Positions 13,096 to 25,639 are shown, numbered from the stretch's first letter. The stretch is 64,000 bases of DNA from Populus alba (GCF_005239225.2 NC_133293.1:14972333-15036332), one strand, 5' to 3'. Translations and numbers: made by a program. The notes: generated by a model from the sequence alone, not told the origin.

Positions 13096-13783
13096 ATGAT
13101 CAAGTTACAGGCTGGATCATACCTCCCATCTTACTCCAACGACAAAGGATTCGACTGGGATCATAAGGGGAGAACTGAAATCTCCCACATCTATATTTCT
13201 CACGATTTTCGCGTTATCCGTTTTATTGAATTTCAGTATGTTGAAGAGAGTGGAGTCCTGTCCAAGCTTTCTCCGACGCTCCTTGAGAAGAATTCTTTTG
13301 GTTCGGGATTCATTGTTGTAAGCCTCTCTTTGCTCACTCTATGTATATTGTCCATTGATTTGAACTTCGATCAAAGTTTCCTTCTCTTAAAATTTTATTT
13401 GCTCACTCTATGATGTATCATGCTTGTTTGTTAAATCAAATCAAAAGGGGTCTGGATTTGATATTGTTAATCACTTTAAGATTTTTATTCGTCGAATTTG
13501 GAATATATATGTAAACGTTAAATTTTAATAGCAGGTTAAGCTTGATTATCCGCATGAGTTTCTCAAGGGGATTAGCGGCCGCGGTGTTGGAAATGTGAAC
13601 TCATTGACATTTACTACGAACCGTGGGACCTATGGGCCATTCGGTCGCAAGGAAGAATATGGTCCTGAATTCGATTTTCAAACAGGAGATAAGCCTCTAT
13701 TTGCTGGATTGCATGGATCCTTTGATGGCCATGGTCTTAAAACAATCGGAATCTATGTGAATCCAGAAAAAGCCAGTCTCTGA
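13096..13783 (+). CDS. Jacalin-related lectin, single domain
   Basis: Two exons, 13096-13317 and 13535-13783, join in phase 0 (donor gtaagc, acceptor atagcag) into 156 codons, the size of one jacalin-fold domain. The sequence follows the family: an early WDHKGRTEISHIYISHD block, then VKLDYPHEFLKGISG directly after the splice, NVNSLTFTTNRGTYGPFG in the middle, and GLHGSFDGHGLKTIGIYV at the end. The C-terminal Gly-rich turns correspond to the carbohydrate-binding loops of mannose-type jacalins. The N-terminal glycine pair normally seen before WDD is not obvious (AGSYLPSY instead), so sugar binding may differ. There is no signal peptide, which fits a nucleocytoplasmic lectin. I chose the ATG at 13096 because it opens directly into the domain. 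An upstream exon is possible. Confidence 0.82.
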
Positions 13784-14480
13784 AAGTTATCATCGATCTG
13801 GATTAGCTAATAACTGTCAATCTTATTGATTCGTATCTTTCTTTTCTCGTAGACGTTTTACCCTCTCTATTGTGCTAATTACATCTTGCGGTGAAATATT
13901 CTCCATTCCAGGAGTCCAAATGATGTAATACCCCTTCATCTTTCTTGAATTCTAATAAACCAAGTTCTTATGAATATATTTTTACCAACAAAATATTATA
14001 TTAAAAAAGATTTACAAAGTATAAATTTTCTAGAATATAAACATGTTTTAGTAAAGATAAGATATAATGAGTTTAATGCTAGTTAGATCTAGTCATGATT
14101 AAGCATGGCAGTATATCATTAAAGAACTCTAAAACGCGTGGGGAAAGTACTGTAGCTTTCCCCACGGTTTTCCCTGCCATCGTCTCTGCATTATTGTTGG
14201 ATGTTTTCGCTTTCCCACGAAATATATTATCACTGTATAGGTTTTAAAAAAACGACATCATGATGGTTGAAAAATTAGGCTGCCCGTTTTTTTTTTTCCC
14301 TGTAATCGGGTCTTCTTTTCCTTGAATACTGAATTGTCTGCCATCTTATCACCTTTAAAATAATTAAATGATCTTCTGAGTGGTGCATTAAATAAATATG
14401 GCGTTGGCATCATTATACATACATGCTTGCCTTTCCGTTTTCATTGTTTCCTGTTCCATTTTGGTTGCCATTTTTGTTAT
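13784..14480. other. Intergenic DNA
   Basis: 3' flank of the lectin gene followed by AT-rich DNA. No coding or structural feature is supported. Confidence 0.5.
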
Positions 14481-14484
14481 TTGA

Positions 14485-14960
14485 GTATATTGTTACGTCT
14501 CCTTCTCCCCAGCCAAAAGCCACACTAGCAATCAACATCCACCATTGTTTTTCTGCCTTCTCCAGTGGCTGAAGTGGATCACCAGCAGCTCCATCGTGGA
14601 TCACCATCCTTACGACAGACCAGCAACAACAGCAAGCACCTCCCGCAGGCTAGGTAGCTTCTTCTCTTCTTGCTTTTCCACGTGAATCATGCATCTCTCA
14701 GCTCCCACCTCTCTTATAATATTTGAACACATTGTCACCTCTACTCTTCCCCAGCCAAAAGCCACACTAGCAATCAACATCCACCGTTGTTTTTCTGCCT
14801 TCTCCAGTAGCTGCAGTGGATCACCAGCAGCTCCACCGACGACCACCAACAGCTCCACCGTGGACCACCATCCTCACGACAGACCAACAACAACAGCAAG
14901 CACCTCCCCCAGGCCAGGTTGATTCTTCTCTTCTTGCTTTTCCACGCAAATCATGCATGA
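14485..14960 (+). repeat. Tandem duplication, about 242 bp unit
   Basis: The stretch beginning ccagccaaaagccacactag at 14509 recurs at 14751, an offset of 242 bases. Similarity extends through tttttctgccttctccagt, cagcagctcca and gcaagcacctccc to the ctcttcttgcttttccac end. The second copy contains an extra insertion of about 20 bases inside the cagctccac run. Divergence is a few per cent by eye. Short frames in it encode Ser/Thr/Pro-rich low-complexity peptides and no known domain, so it is treated as non-coding. Confidence 0.8.
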
Positions 14961-15556
14961 ATACTGTAAAAAAAAAAACCCTGCAGAATACATGAGTAAT
15001 TAATTACCTGTTTCTTGCAATCTGCTTTGCCAAAGGAAATAGCCATTTGGTTAATTATTAATTTCTAATTATTATTAGGAATTGGTTACATATATTTGGT
15101 GCTCCATTTCTCCCTTTTGCAATCCGGCTCAATCTAAGATCATTTAATTCCACTGATTAGTCTCCAAGGGGATTTTCATAAGCTCTGCCGATGTAAAAAG
15201 TCTGCTTGGAGTTGTGTTTTTATATTTCGTTAGGCATAAAGTGTCTTTCCGTTTGTGTCTGATTCTGCAGTTTGGTTGTGCATCGTTTGTGGCTCTTTTC
15301 ATCGTTTGTGTCTTCTTTCTGGTTTTGGCACATAGCTGTTATGCTCATAAACTATCACATATTAGAATTAATCCTAAAAAAAAAATTTCAACTCCAGAGG
15401 GAACAGACTTCAAATTCTTCTTCAGTAATAAACTTTTTAAAATCTGTTCTCAAACTCGGTTCCTTCTCCTCTTTCGCAGATTGTCGCCTTCGTCTACCAA
15501 TCAAAATTATTAATAAATAATTAAAAAAAAAACTCTTTGAAAGAAGATGAACTTAC

Positions 15557-15850
15557 CTTGACAGTGATGTTGTCTTTGTGAGTTTTCAAAGCGGTGGAGA
15601 CGACTTTCGGTGGATCATCTTCCTCAACATGAGGTAGCCACGCATCAGCGTTCTTGAAGCAAAGGAACACGCTTCTGTCATAAGGACCAGCAGTACCAGC
15701 GAGGTCGCCCTTGTGGAAACATTCTCCATCTTCTCCATCGAAAATTAAAAGACACGTCGTCGTGGTCTCTCGGTTGCTTTTGAAATCAGAGAGTGAAAAG
15801 AGAGGTTTTGATAGTGGTCGTGAAGATAAATTGAGGGATAGACTAAATTA
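15557..15850 (-). pseudogene. Sucrase/ferredoxin-like gene fragment, one exon
   Basis: Minus strand. The segment encodes a Ser-rich leader resembling a transit peptide, then GEDGECFHKGDLAGTAGPYD, RSVFLCFKNADAWLPHVEED and a tail ending ALKTHKDNITVK, followed by a consensus donor GTAAGT. This matches the N-terminal part of the sucrase/ferredoxin-like (thioredoxin-like 2Fe-2S) family, where LAGTVxxYDRHVFLCYK and WPPHVE are conserved. No in-frame ATG is seen between an upstream TAA and the conserved block. The DNA below 15556 shows no following exon with the Cys/His cluster-binding region. It is a 5' piece without the functional C-terminal half, although an exon far away inside AT-rich DNA cannot be fully excluded. 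Confidence 0.6.
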
Positions 15851-17520
15851 GCTAGGAAAAGCGAGTGGTATCATGCTCACGAAAGCTGAGGCAGGAATCA
15901 ATGTTAAAAGCAGAGCAGAAGCGGCTTATGATTTATTCTACTGAGTTTATGCATGATTCCGAGTTACATGAGTTGTAAAAGAAAGACCTTTCTCTTCTGG
16001 GAGTGTTTCACTCTCAGAAGTGATCGAGCCCACATCTCTCTCGGCGTTGAGTCGGGGTCCCTGCATTATTTGCATGAGAGATAAAAAGAGAGAGAGTTGA
16101 CCGAAACATGGTCTTCGATGTTGTTGATGGGTTATTTGAAACGGAGCAATTTGGGTAGATGATATAAAATCAAATACAGATCATACAATCCTAACTCTCA
16201 AAAGAAAATAAATAATGCTCGATAAGGAAAAGAACAGGAACAAAGAGAGGATCAATCTGTAATGAAAACAAGGACTGATGATTGTACAACTGTAGAAGCA
16301 AAATTCACATAAATATATAGTAATCAGTCGGACCAGGAACGCTCGATTCCCCTTGCATGGATGCACCCATGCATGTAATTATCCTTCGTTATGGAAGAAC
16401 CATCTCTAGCTTGCACGAATGGAAGCTTGAAAGGTTACTCCTCTCATGGAAATGAGTAGGATACTATCTAAATGGCCTTTCTTGAAGGAAAGAATTAAAC
16501 GTGGGTTTGATAACCACAAAGTTGAATGCTACCACCATGGTGTGAGAACAGAAACGAAGAGTACCGCTGCAGTTGATTGCCATTTAATTTGGTTGAGACT
16601 TGAGAGGAAGAAGAAGAAGAAGAAGAGAAGTGACTCAAAAACATAAAGGAGGGGGGAGCTTTATGTTAAGGCAGCTGTGTAATATCGGGGCGCACGCATA
16701 CTATACGAACTCTACCTAATCTTATATTCCCGCATGCACGATTCTCTCTTTAATGTACAGTAGTTACACAGCACGTTTCCACAGGAAAAGGAGAGAGAGA
16801 GAGATGGACAGTGGAGGGTTTTTTTGGAGGCAAAGCATGGTGCCCTAAAGCTGAGGCTGTTTTCTAGGCCTTAACCACCACGAAGGATCTTTATATGGAA
16901 AAGCGTTTGAAAATTTTGGCTCTCCACCCCCCAGTTTTTGTTTCCATCTATTGTGTCAAAAAGGACTCTAAATTCTTGGCACTGCCTTTCCAATTGTTGT
17001 GTTCTGGCAAGTAGCTAGGGCTTCTTTTAAGAATTTGTGATGATGCTTGCCTTTATTAATAATTAAGTACGTACTAATTGCTTGCCTTTATTAATAATAA
17101 GAGAAATTCAACATATTAAAACGAAATTAAATTTTAGTGGAAATTTTACTTCTTTTGATGCAGGATTGGGAACGAGATAGCGGGCTATCTCCCATCATGT
17201 ATTATTTATATTTCCCATCGAGCAATGAGCCAAAACAGTATTATCTTGATAACAGCCCCACAAATAGTCCCAACATTAGCACTGGCCAGGACACACAAAG
17301 CAATAAATTTAGATTGCCCCATCCCTGGTCTCCTTGCCAAGTTGCTATAAATTACACCAAGCACTTATTTTTTGATCACAAGAAACTTTCCGCTTTCTAC
17401 CAAACAACAACTCATAAAGTTTTATCTTCCAAAGGCAAGCTACAAAAAACATAAAGCAGGGTGTTCATAATTTAGAAAAATAGAGCTCGGTAAGAAACAA
17501 AATTTAAGATTATAGAAATT
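15851..17520. other. Intergenic region
   Basis: It holds a GA microsatellite near 16793-16804 and several short open frames without domain signatures, for example at 16446-16646 and 17137-17454. Base composition is more balanced than in the AT-rich stretches, but I recognise no gene. Confidence 0.45.
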
Positions 17521-17570
17521 TAGATTTTAACACCCGCAAAAAATTTGAAAGAAAAAATAGACTAACAAAA

Positions 17571-18030
17571 ATTACAAAGATTATAGCCCTTATTCTTTGC
17601 AGCTTAAAAATTAATTTTTTTAATATTTTAAATTGTTTTGATGCATGAATATTAAAAATAATTTTAAAAAAATAAAAAATTTATATTATTTGAATGTATT
17701 TTCAAGAAAAAATATATTTTCAAAAACAATATTTACTACACTTTCAAACACTCACTTTAATTATGTGAAATATAAATATATTTATTTATTGACATAAAAA
17801 AAATTACAAAGATTATAGCCCTTATTCTTTGCAGCTTAAAAATTAATTTCTTTAATATTTTAAATTGTTTTGATGCGTTAATATTAAAAATAATTTTAAA
17901 AAAATAAAAAATCTATATTATTTTAATGTATTTTCAAGATAAAATATATTTGAAAAAAAAAATATTTACTACACTTTCAAACACTCACTTTAATTATGTG
18001 AAATGTAAATATATTTATTTATTGAGATAA
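17571..18030 (+). repeat. Direct tandem repeat, about 232 bp unit
   Basis: The block starting attacaaagattatagccc at 17571 recurs at 17803. The two copies stay alignable to the tttatttattga at their ends with only scattered substitutions and small indels. It lies in the non-coding 5' part assigned to the Helitron and also includes the dispersed AT-rich repeat blocks. Confidence 0.8.
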
Positions 18031-19014
18031 ATATAAAAATAAAATTTATATAAAATAATTCTAAAGTAGATTTTTAAATTTTCAAAAGCAAAAGATACAT
18101 GGAGTTCATTCTATCTACATTTCTACATTGTTTTCATTTTGCTTTTCTCAAGTACATCCAAACTCCATATACTAAGAGATAAAAAGCTAGAAAATTATTA
18201 TTATTTTGAATATATTAAATCGATGTAAAAAATTAAACTCTTAAAATTATTTTAAAAATATATTTAATTTAATATACTATTTCAGAAGAATTGAATTTTG
18301 ATATAGTCAAGCAATCTAAATGCAATTGAAATGTATAAAACTTATATACCTAAGAATAATATGCATAAATTAAGTAATGTAATGATATATTAAGATTGGT
18401 ATTTACATAAATTAATTAATGGTTAACTATAACATAAACCAAGAAAATGAAAATAATTTGTTTTTTTAAAAAAGATTTAATTCCTTAGAGTGTTACAACA
18501 TTCATTGAAAATATCAAAATTAATGTATGTGACATAAAAAAAATATGGTTAACTATTATGTACTAAAACATACATGGTATTCTTTTAAATAAAGCTTTTC
18601 AAGATTTTAATTATATAGTTCGTGGATTTTATTTTCCATATTTTTATTTTTATTTTTTATCATTAAAGAAAAATATTTAGTTTGTTTTAGCATTTCAAAA
18701 GTGTTTCTAAAAAAATTTTAAAAAATTGTATTTTTTTTCATTTAAAATTAATATTTTTTAATTATTTTTGATATACTAATTTCAAAAAACAATTTTGAAA
18801 AAAATAATATATTTAATATATTTTAAATAAAATATATTTTAAAAAATAATCATAAATATTATCTCGGGACATAAATCGTATATTGAAGGCTTGCTCAAGA
18901 ATTAATGGAAGCACTTGGATTTGATACGTAAAAATCGATAAAAATAATACCTTATTGTTAAAAAAATAAAATAAAAAAATGATGGGTGAAGATGAGAGGT
19001 CTTCTAAGTTGTAA

Positions 19015-19676
19015 TTGCATTTACCGGGATTGTGATAGATTGTGGAAATTATTGCCCTTATTCTTTGCAACTTATACCATTTTGTTTTGGTTTTCTTACC
19101 CTTTTTTCATTTGTGTTTTTTGAAGCACTTGCTTCAGTTGTGATACTAATTTCTTTTACCTAAATATGTTACCTCATCTTTTATTTTTATTTTTGTTTGT
19201 TCTTTCATGCCTGATTCTCCATATCTTATGCCCCATGTCTGTTTATTTTTATCCTTGCACATATTAATCAAAATTTAACTTTGTTTTTCAGGTCTTTTGA
19301 TAAAAAAAAAATTACAAATATTATAACCCTTATTCTTTGCAGCTTATACGATTTTGTTTTGATTTTGTTACTTTCCTTTGTTTTTTTCTTTTACATTTAC
19401 CAGGATTGTGATAGATTGTAGAAATTATTGCCCTTATTCTTTGCAGCTTATACCATTTTGTTCTGGTTTTCTTACCCTTTCTTCATTTGTGTTTTTTGTA
19501 GTACTTGCTGGAGTTGTGATACTAATTTCTTTTACCTAAATATGTTGCCTCATCTTTTATTTTAATTTTTGTTTGTTCTTTCATGCCTGATTCTCCAGAT
19601 CTTATGCCCCATGTCTGTTTATTTTTATCCTTGCACATATTAATCAAAATTTAATTTTGTTTTTCAGGTCTTTTGA
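19015..19676 (+). repeat. Direct repeat, two copies of about 286 bp with a short spacer
   Basis: The segment 19015-19300 recurs at 19391-19676 (offset 376). Shared landmarks are gattgtgatagattgt, cccttattctttgca, catgcctgattctcca, cttatgccccatgtctg and tttttcaggtctttt. Both copies end in a pyrimidine-rich tract plus CAGGTC, which looks like an intron 3' end. The repeat lies in the leader region upstream of the Helitron coding sequence. Confidence 0.8.
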
Positions 19677-20167
19677 AGGGGCTACTTTTTTTTATCATCA
19701 GTATTTTCTCAGGTTTATTTTATGCATCTCTCTTATTTACTTTATCCATTTCTATTTCCTTGCATGCTTAATCATGATTATGGTATTTCTATATTTAGCA
19801 ACATATAATGTCTTTTTTTTAATCACTTAACATTTTATTGTTATATCTTCATCCTTTCCTGAACCAAAGAGTTATGTTTTTAGCTAAGCCTACCCTATCA
19901 TCATGTCTTATGATATATCGAACATTTCAGTCTAATATCATTCCTTCACCTTCCAAGATAGTTAATCTTTGGCCAGCACCTAATTTCATTTTTTTTTAAT
20001 TATCCCTGTGTTTACATGGTTTCTTTAGAAAGTGCATGCCATTAGCATTTTCTCTATCCCTGTGTTTTCCTTCACTTAGCCATGATCCTGTACTAATCAT
20101 GGTTTTTTTGTGTTTTTCTTTCATTTACTTTGGTTTTTTATTTGTATGGTTTATTTAGAGCAACAAC

Positions 20168-21482
20168 ATGACAAGTCCTCACGGACATGTTCAACCGGAT
20201 GAGTATGTGTCATCTTCTCCATACTCACAATTTGTCTTGAATGACTACGAAACCCCTGTTGATAGAATCTTGCTATCCGATAACCCGAGCTCTTCAAATA
20301 CACCATCTGCTCCACAACATACTCAAGGGGTTGGCACTTTGGTTTGTTCACGCCATCACATAGATATACAAACCACCTTCTCCTTATCAAGCAACATAGT
20401 GCAAACTGAAAGTAATGAAATTAATGCAGCAAGGTTATCCAATCCTCCACAGTCTACCGCCCTTGCTTCATTTCACTGTAATGAATCTGAAGGATTCTCT
20501 GAGCAAACCCTTAATCATCAATCTACTATAAGCCAGGCATCATATCAGAAAAAAAAAAGCGTATGTAATCCAATCATGTACCTTTTGTATCCATTTCACC
20601 TGTATTTATGATTGCCTCTTTTATATCATTCGTTCAACTCTCTTAACTTTATTTTTTACAGGTTATTTAATTGAATACATTGATTTTGGGGATAAAACAT
20701 ACAAGTGTAACCATTGCAACGCTCTTTTTTGGTTGCAAGAACGCTTGGCCCGTTCAGCCAAAACAAACCCATGCTTTACACTTTGTTGTAATAGTGGGAA
20801 GGTTGTGCTTCCTGCTCCACAAGAAACACCTAACTATCTTGATAACCTCCTTAACCCACACATTGGTTCATCGTCCAAAAAGTTTCGACGTGAAATTCGT
20901 GCTTATAACTCAATGTTCGCTTTCACGTCCATGGGGGCTGTGGTAGATCATTCTATTAATTCTCGGCCTGGATCTTATGTTTTTAAGGTCAATGGATATT
21001 GCCACCATCTTATGGGTTCTCTTCTACCCATGGATAATAGAGGCCCCAAGTTTGCACAACTTTATATTTTCGATACAGATAATGAGGTTTCTAACCGGCT
21101 GCAACCATTCTGCAATGAAAATTTTCAATCAAGCTTGGATAGTCAGATTGTTGTTGGTCTAATCAATATGCTTGATTCATCTAATCAATTGGTTCGTTTG
21201 TTCCGTCATGCTGGGCAAAGGTTTGGGGATGTCGAGGTTCCAGAATTCAAACTTCGGTTAATTGGTAAAAGAGATGATGACTCAAGGCAATACGATGATC
21301 CTTCTTTAAATGACATTGGTGGTTTGGTTGTTGGGGACATTGGTCATTGTCAATCTGATCGGGACATAATTATTGAAAGTTTATCTGGAACACTTCAGAG
21401 GATCTCAAAGCTTCATCCAAAATTTATGTCCCTTCATTATCCACTTCTTTTTCCATATGGTGAGGATGGTTTTTCACACTGA
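20168..21482 (+). pseudogene. Helitron Rep-helicase, N-terminal zinc finger and Helitron_like_N region
   Basis: A first exon (20168-20560, Met-Thr-Ser-Pro start, Ser/Thr/Pro-rich) is followed by an intron with donor gtatgt and acceptor ttttacag. A second segment (20662-21482) encodes YKCNHCNALFWLQER and CFTLCCNSGKV, a C-x2-C...C-C zinc finger typical of Helitron proteins. It then encodes FTSMGAVVDHSIN and VNGYCHHLMGSLLP, and ends LHYPLLFPYGEDGF, the Helitron N-domain signature that precedes the nuclease. The frame is lost just after this at about 21480, within a GEDGF-H-DIPL block. The continuation is found in another frame, indicating a small indel. The join between the first two exons also does not keep phase as I read it. 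Confidence 0.75.
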
Positions 21483-23170
21483 TATTCCATTAGCTCATCA
21501 AGAGCAGCAACCACCTAAAAAAAGGCAAAAGGTTTCAATGAGAGCCTATTATGCTTATCTCATTCATGAAGAGAAAAACAAGAAAGCACTCTCATAAAAG
21601 GCGGACGATTGTACCAGCAATTTTTGGTTGATGCATTTGTTAATGTTGAAGAGGAACGTTTGGATTTTATACGTGCAAACCAAGAAAATCTTAGAAGTGA
21701 GCATTACAAGGGAATACATGATGCTGTTACTAGAGGTGATATTGATGGATCAACTACAGGGAAAATTTATACTTCCATCATCTTTAACAGGAAGCCCTCG
21801 GTATATGATTAATAATTACCAAGATGCTATGGCCATATGTAGGTGTTATGGGAATCCTGATCTTTTTATCACATTTACCTGCAATGTTAATTGGCCTGAA
21901 ATTCGCCGAGAAATTAAAAAACAAGGAGCTATCAACCTGAGGACAAACCTGACATCATAGCAAGGGTATTTCATTCCAAGCTAATTGATATGATGTCATT
22001 CATCAAGTCCGGAAAACCTTTCGGACGGACAATTGCTGGTATTTCTATTTGATTTCTTAAATTTCAAGTTTCTATTTTTATCCTTCTACAAACATCCATT
22101 TTTACTTCTTTACTTGCATTTTCTCTTTTTAGATGTTTGCGCTGTGGAGTTCCAAAAAAGAGGTTTGCCACATACTCATTTGTTAGTTTGGCTAGCTCCA
22201 GAATTCAAATTCCGTTCGCCTGAGGATGTTGACTCTATTATTTCAGCTGAAATACCTGACAAGCATCAAGATCCTATTTGCTATGAGATCGTTTCAAAAT
22301 TTATGATGCATGGTCCATGCGGCGCTGCAAATCCAAAGGCTCAATGTATGGAAAAGAATAAATGTTCCAAACAGTTTCCAAAAAAAAACAAAGATGCAAC
22401 CATCTTTGGTGAGAATGGCTTTGTTTACTATAAACGACGCATGCAACCTATGGGTCACATTTTTAGAAATGGTATTTCCCTGTCAAATTGTCATGTTGTC
22501 CGTACAACAAAGAACTTTTGCTTCGATACCATGCACACATTAATGTTGAAATTTGTTGTCAATCTCTGCTCATCAAGTATCTTTTTAAGTATGTTAGCAA
22601 AGGAGCTGATCGATGCAGAATGGTTATGAAAAAAGATACTGATGATGAAATACAAGCTTATCTAAATTGTAGATTCATTTGTCCATATGAAGCAGTATGG
22701 CGGTTATTCCAGTTCCCAATCCATTCAAGGAGCCCAGCTGTTGAAAGACTTCAAGTCCATCTGCCATTACAACACCATGTGTTTTTTTCAGGTAATCAAT
22801 CCTTATCGTCAGTTCTTGGGAGACCTGGCATTAATAAGACAATGCTCACAGAGTGGTTTGAGCGCAACAGGGTTGCTGTCGATGCACGAGATCTATTTTA
22901 CTCACAGTTTCCAAACAAGTATGTTTGGGATGCTAGGCAAAAAGAATGGATTGTTAGATCACGTGGATTTTGCCTTGGTCGCATTGTGTATGTCCATCCT
23001 GCAGCTGGAGAGTTGTATTTTCTCAGAATGTTACTTAATCATATTAAAGGAGCAAAGAGCTTCGAAGACTTGCGGCAAATCTCTGGTACAATATTTCCAA
23101 CTTTTCAACTTGCATGCAAGGCTTTGGGACTCTTAGGAGATGATAAAGAATGGTCAGATGCATTTTGGTG
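21483..23170 (+). pseudogene. Helitron Rep (HUH endonuclease) domain, frameshifted
   Basis: Coding similarity runs through several frames. Recognisable blocks are KRQKVSMRAYYAYLIHE (about 21522), PSSLTGSPRYMINNYQDAMA, NPDLFITFTCNVNWPEI (about 21850), GLPHTHLLVWLAPEF with the HUH motif His-Thr-His at 22171-22179, MHGPCGAANPKAQCM, and KYLFKYVSKGADR. In the last, the two catalytic tyrosines four residues apart are encoded at 22578-22580 and 22590-22592. Rep nicks and rejoins single strands during rolling-circle transposition. Catalytic residues are preserved, but frame breaks occur near 21480, 21600, 21780, 21945 and 22440-22500. A pyrimidine-rich insertion at about 22040-22130 may be an intron. 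Confidence 0.78.
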
Positions 23171-25000
23171 AGGCTATTCCAACAGCTTCTTCTCCGCAGC
23201 TAAGGCAACTTTTTATTAATATTATTATGTTTTGTGAGGTTGCTGATCCAAATAGTCTTTTCGATCAATTTTGGCACTCTATGCATGATGACATTGAATA
23301 TCATCTGAGATCTTCTTTCTCAATGTTGAACGTTCGTTTGTCTGATGACGAACTTAAGAACTATGTGTTGTATGAGCTTGAGCAACTTTTTAATGCTTCC
23401 GGGACATCATTGGAAGATCATAAACTTCCAATGCCAAATGGTCGATTGATGGATGAAGTCAGGAACAAACTTTTAAGGGAAGAGCTTAGCTATGATCTTG
23501 CTGAGCTTAGAAATAATCATTCATTGGCTATGCCACTTCTTAATCCATGTCAAAGAAACATCTATGATTCTGTTATTACATCTATACTACAAAAGAAACA
23601 AGCGCTCATATTTGTTCATGGTCATGGTGGAACAGGAAAGACTTTTTTATGGCATACAATTATTAATCGAGTTAGATCTGAAGGTTCAATTTGTTCTTGC
23701 TGTTGCCTCATCTGGAATAGCTTCTCTTCTATTACCTGGAGGGCGAACAACCCATTCTAGATTTAAAATTCCATTAGAAGTTAATGAGAGTTCAACATGC
23801 GAGATTAAACACAACACTCACCTTTCACGACTACTGGAGATCACATCACTCATTGTTTGGGATGAGGCTCCAATGAATAATAGATTCTGTTTTGAAGCTT
23901 TGGACAAGTCTCTACGAGATGTTCTTAGACTTAACAATCCATTTGGTGGCAAGTCTGTCTTATTAGGTGGGGATTTCCGACAAATTCTTCCTGTTATACC
24001 TGGAGGAACAAAAGAAGAAATAATTAATGCTTCTTTTACTAGCTCATTGCTATGATCTGCATTCACATTCCTCACTTTGAATCAAAATATGCGACTATCA
24101 GTTGAAGGTTTAAGCCCATACCAAAAGGATGAACTTAGACAGTTTGCAGAGTGGATCCTTTTAATTGGTGATGGACAAATATGTGATTTGGCTGTTTCGG
24201 ATGATCATGATGCGGCATTTATCAAAATCCCATGTGAGCTTCAGGTTGAAGTAATTGATTCTCCAATTGCAGCTATTGTCTCTACCATATATCCTGACAT
24301 TGAAAGGGCTCATCTTGACCCATTCTACTTTAAAGACAGAGCAATTGTTACACCGAAGAACCTAACTGTTTCTGAGATTAATAATTTTATCCTTGATATT
24401 ATACCTGGTCATAAATACAACTTTCTTAGTTGTGATTCTATCCAAACAACTTCTGGTGATATTGACAACATCGATTTATTGTATCCAATTGAATTTATCA
24501 ACCAGCTTGACTTTAATGGTGTGCCCCAACACAGTATTTCTTTGAAAATTGGCACACCGATTATGTTACTTCGGAACCTTAGTCCCTCTGCTGGTTTATG
24601 CAATGGAACAAGGCTTATTGTTTACACAGCTTGCCGAGCGAATTATTGAAGCCCAAATTATTATCGGTTCTAACATTGGAGATCGAGTTTTTATTCCACG
24701 AATTGTCTTTCCAGTTAATGATAAAAAATGCCCCTTCACAATCAAACGGAGACAATTTCCTATTAGGCCTTGCTATGCTATGACTATTAATAAAAGCCAA
24801 GGACAATCACTTAAGATTGTTGGTGTCTTTTTGAAAGAACAAGTTTTCAGTCATGGTCAATTATATGTTGCTTTATCAAGAGTTACATCAAAGAATGGAC
24901 TTAAAATCATTTCCCTCGATCATGAAGGAAAACCATCATGTTATGCCAAAAACATTATTTACAAGGATATCATTCAATTATTACCAAAAGGTAATCTTTG
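23140..25000 (+). pseudogene. Helitron PIF1-type helicase domain, broken
   Basis: Superfamily 1B helicase motifs follow the Rep domain. Walker A GHGGTGKT is at 23620-23643, Walker B IVWDEAPM near 23852-23875, GGDFRQILPVIPGG near 23968, and the C-terminal MTINKSQGQS and GQLYVALSRVTS motifs near 24780-24890. The product would unwind DNA during rolling-circle transfer and is fused to Rep in Helitrons. The frame shifts near 23680 (just after Walker A), a TGA interrupts at about 24053-24055 where the family has tryptophan, and another shift lies near 24630. Motif conservation with scattered lesions suggests decay after a period of function. Confidence 0.8.
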
Positions 25001-25639
25001 TATCCATTGTTGTATCTTTTGTGTCTTAAAATTCCCTATTCATAACCTTGAACATCTATGAGTCTTCTTTCAACATAAAAAAAAAAAATAGTTCCATTTT
25101 AACTATAATATATTTAAGTTTTTGCTTCTTTTGTTTTTTGCTGTATGCGGACAATAATTTCTCATGCTCCTCTATTTTTCATAAAGTCTTTTCATGTCTT
25201 TTCAGGTTAGTCTGTCACTTCGTCTGCTGTTTATTTTTCTACTTTGGATCAACGACTTCACTCCTTGCCTTTACAGTTTCATGTAAGTTTTTTTTTCTTC
25301 ACAACCCTTACTCCATGCTTAGGGTGATTTTAATATTGAGTAATGAGTAGACATGCTAATTCTTGATTTTTGTTGTTCCTAAGGATTAATTTGTTTCATA
25401 TACTACTTTCACCTCTGCCATACATGTATGAAAATAATCAATTGTCATACACATGTATTCATGATCTGAATTACATTTCCTACAATTAAATAGAATTTAT
25501 GCTTTTATGATGACACTTTTCTGCCATATTAGCTTTATATTTTCAGATTTGGGTTCCATTTAGATCTACAACTATGTTTATATTTTAATCTCATGTTTAA
25601 TTATTCACTTATTTGTTCAATTTTTCCTTGCTTTTTTTA

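Noticed and set aside
15214..15520. Plus-strand open frames of 82-99 codons
   Set aside because: Hydrophobic, low-complexity, overlapping in two frames, with no motif and no plausible splice partners.
20671..20946. Separate open frame inside the Helitron
   Set aside because: It is a shifted reading of the zinc-finger segment. The neighbouring frame carries the C-x2-C motifs.
23818..24075. Minus-strand open frame within the helicase region
   Set aside because: Antisense shadow of the conserved Walker B and GGDFRQ region.
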